From Sandaracinaceae bacterium (GTDB taxonomy: Bacteria; Myxococcota_A; Polyangia; Polyangiales; Houyiibacteriaceae): a stretch of DNA of 64,000 bases. Each line of letters begins with the position of its first letter. Within the stretch, counting starts at the first letter, position 1. The notes beneath the pieces are model-generated. The model was not told where the DNA came from. It worked only from the letters and a program-made list of their open reading frames with translations, and did not search any database. Below, in pieces: positions 45,044 through 53,916 of the stretch. The stretch is taken from assembly GCA_020633055.1 (NCBI GenBank), contig JACKEJ010000004.1, positions 930,001 through 994,000 of the forward strand. The letters are read 5' to 3'. The position numbers and the translations under genes were made by a program.

Positions 45044-45826
45044 ATGTCCAACCTACGCGAACCACGCGGCCTCCTGCCCCTCGACGATGATCGCTGGAGC
45101 GCTCTGACGCACGCATACGGACCCGCGTCCGATGTCCCGGACACGCTCCGCGCCATCGAGGCCAACGTGTCGCCCACGTACTCGCCGAGCCTCGCGGAGA
45201 TGAGGCGCAACCCAACGCCGTGGGAGCGCATCTATCCGCTCGTACATCAGCGCACCGTGTATTCGGCCGCGTACGCAGCAGTGCCGCACCTCGTGCGGAT
45301 CGGCGGGGCCCTGCCCGAGCTCCGCGAGCAGGTCTTCACCGTCCTGGGCGACTGCTTTGCGCCGGACACTGGAGTGCCCTGTCCAGCAGACCTCCAGGTA
45401 GGTTGGGAGTGGGCGCGAGAAGAGGCCCGCCGGTGGTTGCCGCCAAGCGGTCTCACGGGGTACCCCATGTCCTTTGCGCTCCGCGGTTTCCTCGCCCTGC
45501 GCCACGCGACGGGCGTCGTCTATCGCATCGACCAGATCGGGTCGGGGGAGGTCGAAGGCCTGTGCCCGCATTGCGGCGAGTACGCATTGTTCGAGCTGGA
45601 AGCGGTCGCGTGTCCCCCTGTTTGCTACGGGACCCCGCCCCTGGATTGGCCCATCGAGGAGACGACCACGGTGGCGAGAGACATCGCGGCATGGGCGGGC
45701 GACACCTACCTGACGGAGTGCATCGCGGCGCTGAGCGCGCCGAGGGCGTGTGCGGCGTGCGGTCAGTCGTTCACCCCCGAGGAGGCCGCCGAGGCCGAAG
45801 CGCGAACTCGGGCCCCGTTGCCCTGA
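45044..45826 (+). CDS. Hypothetical protein with two CxxC motifs (immunity-like)
   Basis: 260 aa from the ATG at 45044. The opening LPLDDDRWSALTHAYGPASDVPDTLRAIEANV and ERIYPLVHQRTVYSAAYAAVPHLVRIG recall HEAT-like immunity-type proteins. Two zinc-finger-like pairs occur (CPHCGEY ~173, CAACGQSF ~244), and a Cys-Pro-Pro turn lies between them. No signal peptide. It follows the previous gene by 49 nt on the same strand, so it may share a transcript with the antitoxin-like module. Function unknown. Confidence 0.65.
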   Translation: MSNLREPRGLLPLDDDRWSALTHAYGPASDVPDTLRAIEANVSPTYSPSLAEMRRNPTPWERIYPLVHQRTVYSAAYAAVPHLVRIGGALPELREQVFTVLGDCFAPDTGVPCPADLQVGWEWAREEARRWLPPSGLTGYPMSFALRGFLALRHATGVVYRIDQIGSGEVEGLCPHCGEYALFELEAVACPPVCYGTPPLDWPIEETTTVARDIAAWAGDTYLTECIAALSAPRACAACGQSFTPEEAAEAEARTRAPLP

Positions 45827-45942
45827 GACGACCATGTCCGCTTCGCCCCCACCGCACGTCCGTGCCACAGGCCGGTGCGCCCTCGTCAGTCTCGGCGCGT
45901 GAGCAACCTGCGGCGAACGGGGGCACGTACCAACCCTAGTCG

Positions 45943-47193
45943 TCACCGACAGCGGAGCACCCGCACCGTCGCCTGCGCGCCGCTCCGCGGGCCGTCCAGC
46001 CCATACACCACCGCCACGCCATCCGCGCCGCGTGCCTCGAGCACTCGGTCGCCCACCACCACCGGGCTCCCCACGGCCCGGCCCGCCAAGTCGCGCCACA
46101 CCAGCGCGTACGCCCCGCCCGACTGGCGCTCGACGTGTGGCGTGGTGGTGCCCGGGGGGAGCGCCTCGTCCGCGCCCAGCTCACGCGCCCGCTCCATCGT
46201 TCCGTCCGTGGCCAGCGTGGCCACCCGCGCCGGGCGGCGTCCCTCCGCGCCGAACACCACGCGCAGCGCGTCGCCCTCGAAGCGCAGGTCCGTGACGGCC
46301 GTCGCGGGGAGCACACCGCGCACCGTGACACCCGTGCCGCCAGCCACGTAGAGCCGACGACGGCGCCCGGCGGAGACGTCCGCCTCCCCCAGCGCTGCCC
46401 AACGCGCCCCGTCCACCGCGAGGCCGAGCGCCACGGCGTCGGGAGCCTCTTCTTCACCGAACTCGAACGTGGCCAGGGTCTCCACGGTGAACGCGCCACC
46501 CTCCCCGAGCACGTAGCGCTCCACCGTCATGGGCCGATAGGTGTGCGAGCGCAGCAGCGTCAGCGCGCGCCCCTCGACGCGCACGTGGTGCCCCACGATC
46601 CACTCGCCCACGCGGTGCGAGAACGGCTCGCCCACGGCCGTGCCCTGCGCGTCGAACGCGAGCAGCTCCAGGCACTTGATGGACCCCGGCGCGCAGATCG
46701 GGTGCGTGGCCAGCACGTGGCCGTCGCCCACACGGTACACACCGAACAAGTCGCGCGCGCCTGGCATGGGCACGAGCGTGGCCGCCCCGCGCGGCGCGCC
46801 CATGGCGTCGAGCGACACCACGTTCACGTGCTCCGCGTCCACGGTCCATGCCGCAAGCCCGCCCGCTGCATCCAGCGTCGCCACCATCTTGGGGCGCCGG
46901 TCAGCGGTCTCGCCCAGCACCGCGGGCTCACCCAGCGCGCACTGCGCGCTCGCGAGGTCGGGCGCGGTGGGTGCGTGGGGTGCGCCAACCGGCGCTGCAG
47001 GGGCGGCCGGCGGATCGACGAGCGGTGGCGACTCCGGCGGGGGCGGGGGCACGTACCCCGGCACGGGCTCGGGTGGACGCGGCGTAGGTGTGGCCTCTGC
47101 CGTGGCGCCCTCGCGTGTGTCGGGCGCCCCGGAAGAGCACGCGAGCAAGACCCCCGCGAGCACCGTGGTCAACCACGAGCGGGCCCGCGGCAT
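45943..47193 (-). CDS. Secreted lipoprotein, beta-propeller-like
   Basis: 416 aa from the ATG at 47193. Signal MPRARSWLTTVLAGVLLACSS has a lipobox (LLAC). A ~65-residue Pro-rich linker follows. The rest has repeated beta-strand blades (GGLAAWTVDAEHVNVVSLDAMG, GHVLATHPICAPGSIKC, GRALTLLRSHTYRPMTVERYVLG, ARVATLATDGTMERAREL), a pattern suggesting a propeller. An upstream in-frame start (47328) adds a basic run and is less likely. Function unknown; probable periplasmic or surface lipoprotein. Confidence 0.75.
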   Translation of the reverse strand: MPRARSWLTTVLAGVLLACSSGAPDTREGATAEATPTPRPPEPVPGYVPPPPPESPPLVDPPAAPAAPVGAPHAPTAPDLASAQCALGEPAVLGETADRRPKMVATLDAAGGLAAWTVDAEHVNVVSLDAMGAPRGAATLVPMPGARDLFGVYRVGDGHVLATHPICAPGSIKCLELLAFDAQGTAVGEPFSHRVGEWIVGHHVRVEGRALTLLRSHTYRPMTVERYVLGEGGAFTVETLATFEFGEEEAPDAVALGLAVDGARWAALGEADVSAGRRRRLYVAGGTGVTVRGVLPATAVTDLRFEGDALRVVFGAEGRRPARVATLATDGTMERARELGADEALPPGTTTPHVERQSGGAYALVWRDLAGRAVGSPVVVGDRVLEARGADGVAVVYGLDGPRSGAQATVRVLRCR

Positions 47194-47525
47194 GCGGACT
47201 CGCACGTAGCGGGCACTGACGCGTGCGGGCTCCTCGAGCACGCACCGCCGCAGCGAACGAGCCTGCGCGCCGAGACGACGAGCCGCCGAGAGATCATCGC
47301 GGGTCCTCATGACGACGAGGGTGCCCAACTCCGCGCGCGTCGCCGACCCCTAAAACGCTCGAGCACTTGGCCGCCATGCAGCGAGGTCCAGCGCGGTGAG
47401 CGTCACGGGCACCACCCCCATCCACGCGACGCACCCGAGCTGATTCCGCCAACACTGCGCGCTTCCGATCTCGCTCCTCGCCCCCTCTTGTTCGGCGCAA
47501 CGCACGCGCGCATCCTGAAGAGGCT
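47194..47525. other. Intergenic region between divergent genes
   Basis: About 330 bp with no ORF that has both a ribosome-binding site and plausible composition. The promoters of the lipoprotein and histidine-kinase genes should lie here, but no clear -35/-10 pair is seen. Confidence 0.4.
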
Positions 47526-49682
47526 GTGGAGCCCAACGAGCACGCCGAGTCGCCCCGAGCGCGGGTTCCGTCGCGCGTCTGGGTCACGCTCACGGTGGCG
47601 ACCTTGGTGTTCGGTTTGGGCGACGTGGTACTGCGGCCGTACCAAACCTTGGTGCATCTATGGGCCAACACAGGCTGGACGCTGATCAGCCTGCTGTCCG
47701 CGTGGAAGTGCTTGGACACCGCGCGGCAGGCCAAGCGCCGCAGCCACGCGCAGGCGTTCCACTGGTTCGGCGTGGGCTCCGCCATGTGGTTCGTGGGCAT
47801 GCTGGTGTGGAGCTACTTCGAGACGGCGCTCGAGGAGTTCACGCCCTTCCCGGCCGTGAGCGAGCTGGGCTTCCAAGGCTGCGTGCTGCCGTTCGTGCTG
47901 GGCTTCTACTACTTCGGCCGCGGCGAGCGAGACGTGCCCATCGGCCTCAAGCTGGTCGGCGACTACGGCGTGATCTTCGCGTCCATGATCATGTCGACCG
48001 CGGTTCTGTACTACGTGCCGGCGCGCAGCGACGCGTCGGTCTGGTACGTGGTGTGCGCGCTCGGCTACCCGGTGCTGCACTTCTCCTGCCTGTCGTTCGC
48101 CCTGGTCACGTACTGGCAGCGCGAGTGGAGCGAGAGCGGGAAGGTGCTGGCGTGGCTCATCGCCGCCATCGCGGTGCTCACGTTCGTGACCACGCTGTAC
48201 GCGCACTCGCTGCTGACGCACTCGTACGAGGCGGGGCACGACCTGGACGTGCTGTGGATCGTGTCGTTCGCGTTGATCATCGCCGCGGCCTACGCCGAGG
48301 ACGCGCTGCCCAGCGGGCTCGGCGCGCCGCGTCTGCGCGAAGAGTCGCCGTGGGACGCGCTGGTGCCGTCCGCCATGCTGGGGTGCGTCGTGGTGGTCAC
48401 CTACGTCTATCGCGCGCAGTGGAGCCCGGAGCTTTCGCCCATCTTCCTGGGCGCGGGCGGGCTGCTGGTAGGGTCGCTCGCGGCGCGCACGCTGGGCAAC
48501 CGCGCCTACGAGCGCGCGCTGCGCGAGAAGAGCCGCAACCAGGAGCGCGAGCTGATGCAGGCGCAGAAGATGCAGGCGCTGGGCACGCTGGCGGGAGGCA
48601 TCGCGCACGACTTCAACAACCTGCTGAGCGGCATGCTCGGCGGCGTGGGGCTCTTGCGGCGCCTGCCGGAGCTGGGTGAGCGCGGGCAGTCCTACGTGGA
48701 CCTGATGGAGCAGAGCATGCTGCGCGCGGCCGACCTGTCGAAGCGCCTGCGCCTCCTCACGCACACGACGACGGGCTCGCGCACGGCGTTCCGCCCGAAG
48801 GACCTGGCGGCGCGCGTGGCGCACTTGATCGAGCGGGGCACGTCCGGGCGGCGCACGGTGTCCGTGGAGGTGGAAGACGAAGCACAGGGCTACTTCCTGG
48901 GCGACGTCGGCCTGCTGGAGCAAGCGCTCTTGAACCTGGCGCTGAACGCCCAACACGCCACGGACGACGACGGACACATCACGCTCAGGCTGGCCCTACA
49001 GCAGCCCCCTCCCGGCAGCGGCGGTGGCGCGCGCGACCACCTGGTCCTCTCCGTGCGCGACGACGGCTGCGGCATCCCCGCCGAGATGCAGAGCCGCGTG
49101 TTCGAGCCCTTCTTCACCACGCGCTCCCCCGAGGAGGGCACCGGCCTGGGCCTCGCGATGGTGCACGCGGCGGCGACCGACCACGGGGGCTTCGTGCAGC
49201 TCGAGTCGAGCCCGGGGGAGGGGACGCTGGTGTCCATGTGGATCCCCGCCGAGCCTGCGTCCGAGAGCATGGTGCCGGCGGAGGCCCAGCGCGAGCAGCT
49301 GCCCACGGGGCACGGTCGCGTGCTGGTGGTGGACGACCGCGACGGACCGCTCCTGGCCACCAAGTCCGTGCTGCACGCGTGCGGGTACGACGTGGCCCTC
49401 GCGTGGAGCGGAGAGGCGGCGCTGAAGATGACGGCGCACGACGAGTTCGACCTGATCATCACCGACTCGGTCATGCCCACGATGGGAGGCCGCGAGCTGC
49501 TGCGGCAGCTGCGGGCGAGCGGATTTCGGGGGCCGGTCATCCTGATGTCCGGACAGCACGAGGAGGTGGAGGACGCGAGGGGCTTCGTGGCCACCTTGGA
49601 GAAGCCGGTGGCCGCGCACGTGTTGGCGCTGGCCGTGCACGACGCGCTCGACGACGGTCTGCGCGACGTGATGACGGGATGA
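47526..49682 (+). CDS. Hybrid sensor histidine kinase with C-terminal receiver
   Basis: 718 aa from a GTG start at 47526. The N-terminal ~320 residues hold about nine or ten membrane helices. Then comes a dimerisation domain with the phospho-acceptor His in GGIAHDFNNLL (~360), an HATPase with NLALNAQHA, DDGCGIP, FFTTRSPEEGTGLGLAMV motifs, and a receiver (RVLVVDDRDG, phospho-acceptor Asp in ITDSVMP ~647, ILMSGQH, LEKP). It senses an unknown membrane or small-molecule signal and can pass phosphate internally. The next gene starts inside its stop (ATGA), pointing to co-regulation. Confidence 0.92.
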   Translation: MEPNEHAESPRARVPSRVWVTLTVATLVFGLGDVVLRPYQTLVHLWANTGWTLISLLSAWKCLDTARQAKRRSHAQAFHWFGVGSAMWFVGMLVWSYFETALEEFTPFPAVSELGFQGCVLPFVLGFYYFGRGERDVPIGLKLVGDYGVIFASMIMSTAVLYYVPARSDASVWYVVCALGYPVLHFSCLSFALVTYWQREWSESGKVLAWLIAAIAVLTFVTTLYAHSLLTHSYEAGHDLDVLWIVSFALIIAAAYAEDALPSGLGAPRLREESPWDALVPSAMLGCVVVVTYVYRAQWSPELSPIFLGAGGLLVGSLAARTLGNRAYERALREKSRNQERELMQAQKMQALGTLAGGIAHDFNNLLSGMLGGVGLLRRLPELGERGQSYVDLMEQSMLRAADLSKRLRLLTHTTTGSRTAFRPKDLAARVAHLIERGTSGRRTVSVEVEDEAQGYFLGDVGLLEQALLNLALNAQHATDDDGHITLRLALQQPPPGSGGGARDHLVLSVRDDGCGIPAEMQSRVFEPFFTTRSPEEGTGLGLAMVHAAATDHGGFVQLESSPGEGTLVSMWIPAEPASESMVPAEAQREQLPTGHGRVLVVDDRDGPLLATKSVLHACGYDVALAWSGEAALKMTAHDEFDLIITDSVMPTMGGRELLRQLRASGFRGPVILMSGQHEEVEDARGFVATLEKPVAAHVLALAVHDALDDGLRDVMTG

Positions 49683-50680
49683 GCGCGTGCATGGGCACAG
49701 CGAGGCGACATACGTGGAGCACAACGACACCAGCACGATGGCGCAGGGCCCGCGCCGAGCTCTTCCTGTGCGGATGCGCCCTGCTCGCGACATCGCCGGT
49801 GGGGGCGCGCGCCCAGGACGGACCGCGCGCGACGGAGCCCGTGGAGGTCCAGGCGACGTCCGAGCAGACCCCACAGGTGCCGACCGACCCCAACCCAGCG
49901 CAGCCAGCCACCACGGAGCAGCAGGAGTCGGCGCCGAGCGCGGCCAGGCCGGCCGAACCCGCGCCCGAAGCCAGTCCACAGCCAGAACCAGAACCAGCGC
50001 GCGCCTACACCTTCGGCGTCGGCCTCGACCTGTACACGCGCTTCCTGTGGCGCGGCGTGTCCTTCGGCGAGCAGTGGACCCTGCAGCCCACCGCGTCGTT
50101 CGCGGCCTATGGACTCAGCGTGGACCTGTGGGCGTCGGCCGCGCCCGACCAGTCGTCGCTGGTGGACTACGTGGGCATCACGCTGGGCTACACGTACGAG
50201 GCCTCCTTCGGGACGTTCGCGGTCACGCTGGCCGACTGGATCTTCACGCAGCGCTACACGGCGGAGGGGACCGTCGAGACAGGCGCGCCCTACCTCTTCG
50301 ACTTCGACGGGAACGGCAACGGGTCGCACTGGCTCGACCTCACGCTGGCCTACACTGGCCCTTCCGCGTTCCCGCTGACCGTGGAGTTCGGCGTGGTGGT
50401 CTACAACGACCCGGACCACTCGCTGTACGCCGGGCTGCGCTACGACATCGACGTGGGCGCGGGGTTCACGCTCACCCCCGAGTTCGGCGTGGTGTTCGGG
50501 CGTAGCGCGCGCTGGTACCTCACCGACGCGGATCCGATCAACGTCACCAACTGCGCGCTCACGCTGAGCCGGACGGTCGCGCTGGGCCACGGGATCACGC
50601 TGCCGCTTTCCATCGCGCTGGTGGTGAACCCCGAGTCCGAGCGCGTGCACATCGTCGCGGGCGTGGGGGTGCACCTGTGA
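49679..50680 (+). CDS. Outer-membrane beta-barrel (Gcw_chp/TorF-like) protein
   Basis: 333 aa from the ATG at 49679, which overlaps the kinase stop by 4 nt; an ATG at 49691 is also possible. A signal peptide ends ~45 (LFLCGCALLATSPVGARAQ). A ~55-residue Pro/Glu/Ala linker precedes the barrel, which begins YTFGVGLDLYTRFLWRGVSFGEQWTLQP, resembling the start of the Gcw_chp (TIGR02001) family. Alternating aromatic-rich strands follow (SFAAYGLSVDLWASA, YVGITLGYTYEASFGTF, LYAGLRYDIDVGAGFTLTPEFGVVFG). It may be a porin regulated by, or reporting to, the kinase. Confidence 0.7.
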   Translation: MSACMGTARRHTWSTTTPARWRRARAELFLCGCALLATSPVGARAQDGPRATEPVEVQATSEQTPQVPTDPNPAQPATTEQQESAPSAARPAEPAPEASPQPEPEPARAYTFGVGLDLYTRFLWRGVSFGEQWTLQPTASFAAYGLSVDLWASAAPDQSSLVDYVGITLGYTYEASFGTFAVTLADWIFTQRYTAEGTVETGAPYLFDFDGNGNGSHWLDLTLAYTGPSAFPLTVEFGVVVYNDPDHSLYAGLRYDIDVGAGFTLTPEFGVVFGRSARWYLTDADPINVTNCALTLSRTVALGHGITLPLSIALVVNPESERVHIVAGVGVHL

Positions 50681-50814
50681 CCCCGCGGGATGGCGCGCGC
50701 GCGGGTCGTATCCCCCACCGCAAGGGTGCACGCGGGACTCGCGCCTCGCCGCACCGGCGTGCCTCGCGCCTCGCCGTGTGTGCCCGCGCGGACGCGCGCT
50801 GGTAGCCTGGAGCC

Positions 50815-51378
50815 ATGCGCGCACGTCTCGTCGTGGTCATGCCCGTCGCCATCGGCGCGCTCGTCGCCGTCCTCGCACGGGTCGCGACGGCGGACGAGCC
50901 CGCCCCCCGACCGACGGACGGCGCGGGCATCCCGGACACCCGCGACGCGTGCCCCGACGAACCCGTCGCGCAGCGACGCGCAGGCTGTCCCACGCGTGTC
51001 ACGGTCTGCGCCGACTGCGACGTGGGGCCGCTCACCGTGCGCATCGCCTACGGGCGCACGCAGGTGCACCCACGACGGGGCGACTGGCCGGTGCTGCGCG
51101 CCGTGGCCGACGTCATGCTGGCGCACCCCGAGCTGCGCGTGCGCGTCGAGGGCCACAGCGACAGCCGGGGCACCGAGGTGCGCCAGCAGAGCATGTCGGA
51201 GCGCAGGGCCCTCGCGGTGGTCCGCTGGCTGGTGCGGGCGGGGATCACCCGGGAGCGCCTCACGCCAGTAGGCTACGGGGCCACCCGCCCCCTCGAGCCC
51301 CACGCGCGCGACGAGGCCGGGCACGCCCGCAACCGGCGCGTCGAGTTCGAGCTCGACACACCCCCGAGCGCGCCCTAG
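50815..51378 (+). CDS. OmpA-family peptidoglycan-binding protein
   Basis: 187 aa from the ATG at 50815. N-terminal signal VVVMPVAIGALVAVLARVATA, then a Cys-rich spacer (CPDEPVAQRRAGCPTRVTVCADCDVG) and an OmpA C-terminal domain: VRVEGHSDSRGTEVRQQSMSERRALAVVRWLVRAGI...LTPVGYGATRPLEP...RNRRVEFEL, with the Asp and Arg that grip diaminopimelate. It anchors the outer membrane to peptidoglycan. It lies 134 nt after the barrel gene on the same strand. Confidence 0.88.
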   Translation: MRARLVVVMPVAIGALVAVLARVATADEPAPRPTDGAGIPDTRDACPDEPVAQRRAGCPTRVTVCADCDVGPLTVRIAYGRTQVHPRRGDWPVLRAVADVMLAHPELRVRVEGHSDSRGTEVRQQSMSERRALAVVRWLVRAGITRERLTPVGYGATRPLEPHARDEAGHARNRRVEFELDTPPSAP

Positions 51379-51542
51379 CCCGCGGCGCCCAGCCAGAGGA
51401 AGCCCGCGCCCAACCCGCAGAAGACGGGCACCAGCCGCGGCACCACGCCATCCCCGCAGGATACGCCGCAACCCAGCGCGTCCGCACCGGCTGTGCCACG
51501 ATGCGCGCCTGACGACGGGGCGCGTGCCTCGCGGAGGTGAGC

Positions 51543-52640
51543 GTGGCGGATCTCGACGACAAAGACTTGGCAGCCATCCGCGAGATGCAGCGCGTGCGCG
51601 GGCCCAGCGTGAAGAACATGATCGTGAGCCTCGCGGTGCACGGACCCACCGTCCTCATCGCCGTGCTGGGCGTGGGCCTCGGGCTGTACGCGGGGCGCAT
51701 GCGGCTGGTGGGCGGCGCCCTGGTGCTGGCGCTGGCGTGGGGCGTAGGGGCCAGCCGCTCGTGGGACGCCGCGGTTCACCGGCGACAGCAGCAGCTGTGG
51801 CTACGCGTGGCCGGCACGTGCATCGTGTTGGGTGCCGCGCTGGCCGTGACGCTCTTCTTCGCGCTCGACGTGCGCGGCCGGTTGTTCGGCTACCCGTTGT
51901 CCAACGCCACGGTGGCCACGGTGCGCCAGACCCTCGACGAGCACGCCGCCCTGATCGCGCGACGCACCGAGCGCTTCGAGCGCGTGGGCCGGCTCCGCCA
52001 ACGACTGGGTCCGCGACCCGACCTCGGGCCGTGCCCCGACAGCTCGGGTGTCGCCGACGAGCTGCCCCGCTCGGCCGACGACCGCATGGAGCGCGTGTGG
52101 CAGGAGAGCCCGCACAATGTGAGTGTCATCTTCCCGAGCGGTGTGCCCGTGTTCGACGAGGTGAGCACGGACGGGCTGGTGGACGCGCTGGAAGCCCAGC
52201 TGGTCCTGGCCGCTCCCGAGCCCGTGGACGAAGCGCGGCTCGTGGACGCCGCCGCGAGGCTCAACACCCAGCCCGAGCGGCTGCGCTTCTTGGTGGTGGA
52301 CGAGTACGTGCCCCCCGTGCGCCTCTCCGACGGGCACGCCACGGGCGCCGAGCTGCACGGCACCGTGTTCACGCTGGGCGTGGACGACACGCAGCCCTCG
52401 TGCGCCGCCTACGTGGACGCGCACGGGCCCCTCGGCAGCACCCTGGGCGAGTTCGCGCAGGGGGTCGCGCGCGCCGTGGACGAGGCACCCTACTTCCGTG
52501 TCGGCGAGGCGCTGGACCAGGCGCCCACGCTGGACGCGCCGCGCGTGCTGCTCGCGAGCGACATGACGATGCCGCTCCCCAACAACGGTCAGGTCTCCGT
52601 GCCCGACGGGCACGACGGGCACGGGCACGGCGAGCTCCGA
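51543..52640 (+). pseudogene. N-terminal part of a two-TM protein, fused out of frame to a kinase remnant
   Basis: Starts at a GTG (51543) with GGAGG at 51533-51537. Two membrane segments lie near the N-terminus (TVLIAVLGVGLGLYAG; LWLRVAGTCIVLGAALAVTLFFALDV), then a ~250-residue soluble part (ADELPRSADDRMERVWQESPHNVSVIFPSGVP, AYFRVGEALDQAPTLDAPRVLLASDMTMPLPNN as read in frame near the end). Around 52605-52628, where GACGGGCAC is tandemly repeated, the natural reading breaks off, and the following kinase sequence is in another frame. The frame itself stays open to 53432, but that extension looks meaningless. Confidence 0.55.
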
Positions 52641-53910
52641 CGGCGCGCCCAGCGGCAAGCGCCCCGCCATCCGCGCAGGGACACCCGGCTACATGGCCCC
52701 GGAACAGCACGCGGCGCCCGAGACCGTCAACGGGCGGGCGGACGTGTACGCCCTGGGCTGCATCCTGTTCGAGCTGCTGGCGCACCGACCGCTGCACGAC
52801 CCGGACACGCTGCGCGCCCGCCCACTGCAAGAGGCCTATCGCGTCGCGAATCCGTCGCCCCTCGACGCGGTGCGAGCGCGCGGCGGTGCGTTGCCGGTCA
52901 CGGGCTCACTCGACGAGGCGTGCAAGCGCGCGCTCATGCTGGACCCAGCGGAGCGCACGCTCAGCGCGCGCGACCTGCACGACTGCGTGGTGGCCTACCT
53001 CGACGGTGCCGCCATCCAGCGCTGGCGCCACGACGAGGCCTCGCGGCTGAGCCAGCGCGCGGCGGCGCTGGTGCACGAGACGCAGGCCACGGCCGGGGCC
53101 GACACCTTCGAGCGTCGTCAGCAGGCGCTCACGGCGCTGGGCCGCGCCATGAGCCTGGCGCCGGCGGACGAGACCACGCGCCAGACGGTTCGCAACCTGC
53201 TCCACGAGCCGCCGCCGGCCGACGCCAAGGTGCTGCTCGCCGCGCGCATGGAGAGCTGGAAGCAGGTGCTGGCGACCGAGACCATCGGCGGGCTGGTGCT
53301 GGCCCTGTGCGCGTGGGTGGTGTGCGTGCCGCTCATGTGGTGGATGGGCATCCGCGACACGGGCTACGCCGCGCTGCTGCTGGGGCTGGGCGGCGCGACC
53401 ATCGTGTGGCTGTTGGCGTTCCTCTGGCGTGAGCCTCCGCGCGCGTGGGCGCTGCTGGGCATGGGCGCGCTCTCCACGTTGGCCGTGGCGTCGTCCGGTC
53501 GCTGGCTCGGCCCCTTCGGCATCGCCCCCGCCGTGTTCGTGGCGCACATGAGCTTCTTCGCGATGGTCCCCGAGAAGCGCACGCGCTACGCGATGATGGC
53601 GATGCTCATGGCGGGCGCGCTGTTCCCGGTGGGCGAGCTGCTGATCACGGGCCAGGTCGCCAACATGCACATGGTCGACGGGACCATCGTCATCACGCCG
53701 CTCGTCACGCATCTGCCGCCGCTGGCCACGTGGGCCACGCTGCTGTTCATCAACGCGGCCGTCATGGTGGGCACCGGCGCGAGCATGCGCATCCTGTTTC
53801 TCCGCATGGAGGACGCCCAACGGACCATCCTGTGGCACCAGTGGCAGATCGAGGCGCTGATGGACGTCGAGGGCCAGAGCGACCCGTTCTCGACCCCCAG
53901 CGCGCTCTGA
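52625..53910 (+). pseudogene. Truncated Ser/Thr kinase C-terminal half with membrane domain
   Basis: The frame starts in AGTPGYMAPEQHA (~52676), so the activation segment onward is present (ADVYALGCILFELLAHRP) but the glycine loop, catalytic Lys, HRD and DFG parts are missing. The C-terminal half has six or seven hydrophobic segments (GLVLALCAWVVCVPLMWWMGI, AALLLGLGGATIVWLLAFLW, MMAMLMAGALFPVGELLI). It cannot be a working kinase. The missing N-lobe and the preceding out-of-frame gene point to a deletion that joined two neighbouring genes. An ATG at 52693 could still allow expression of the membrane part. Confidence 0.65.
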
Positions 53911-53916
53911 CGCCGC

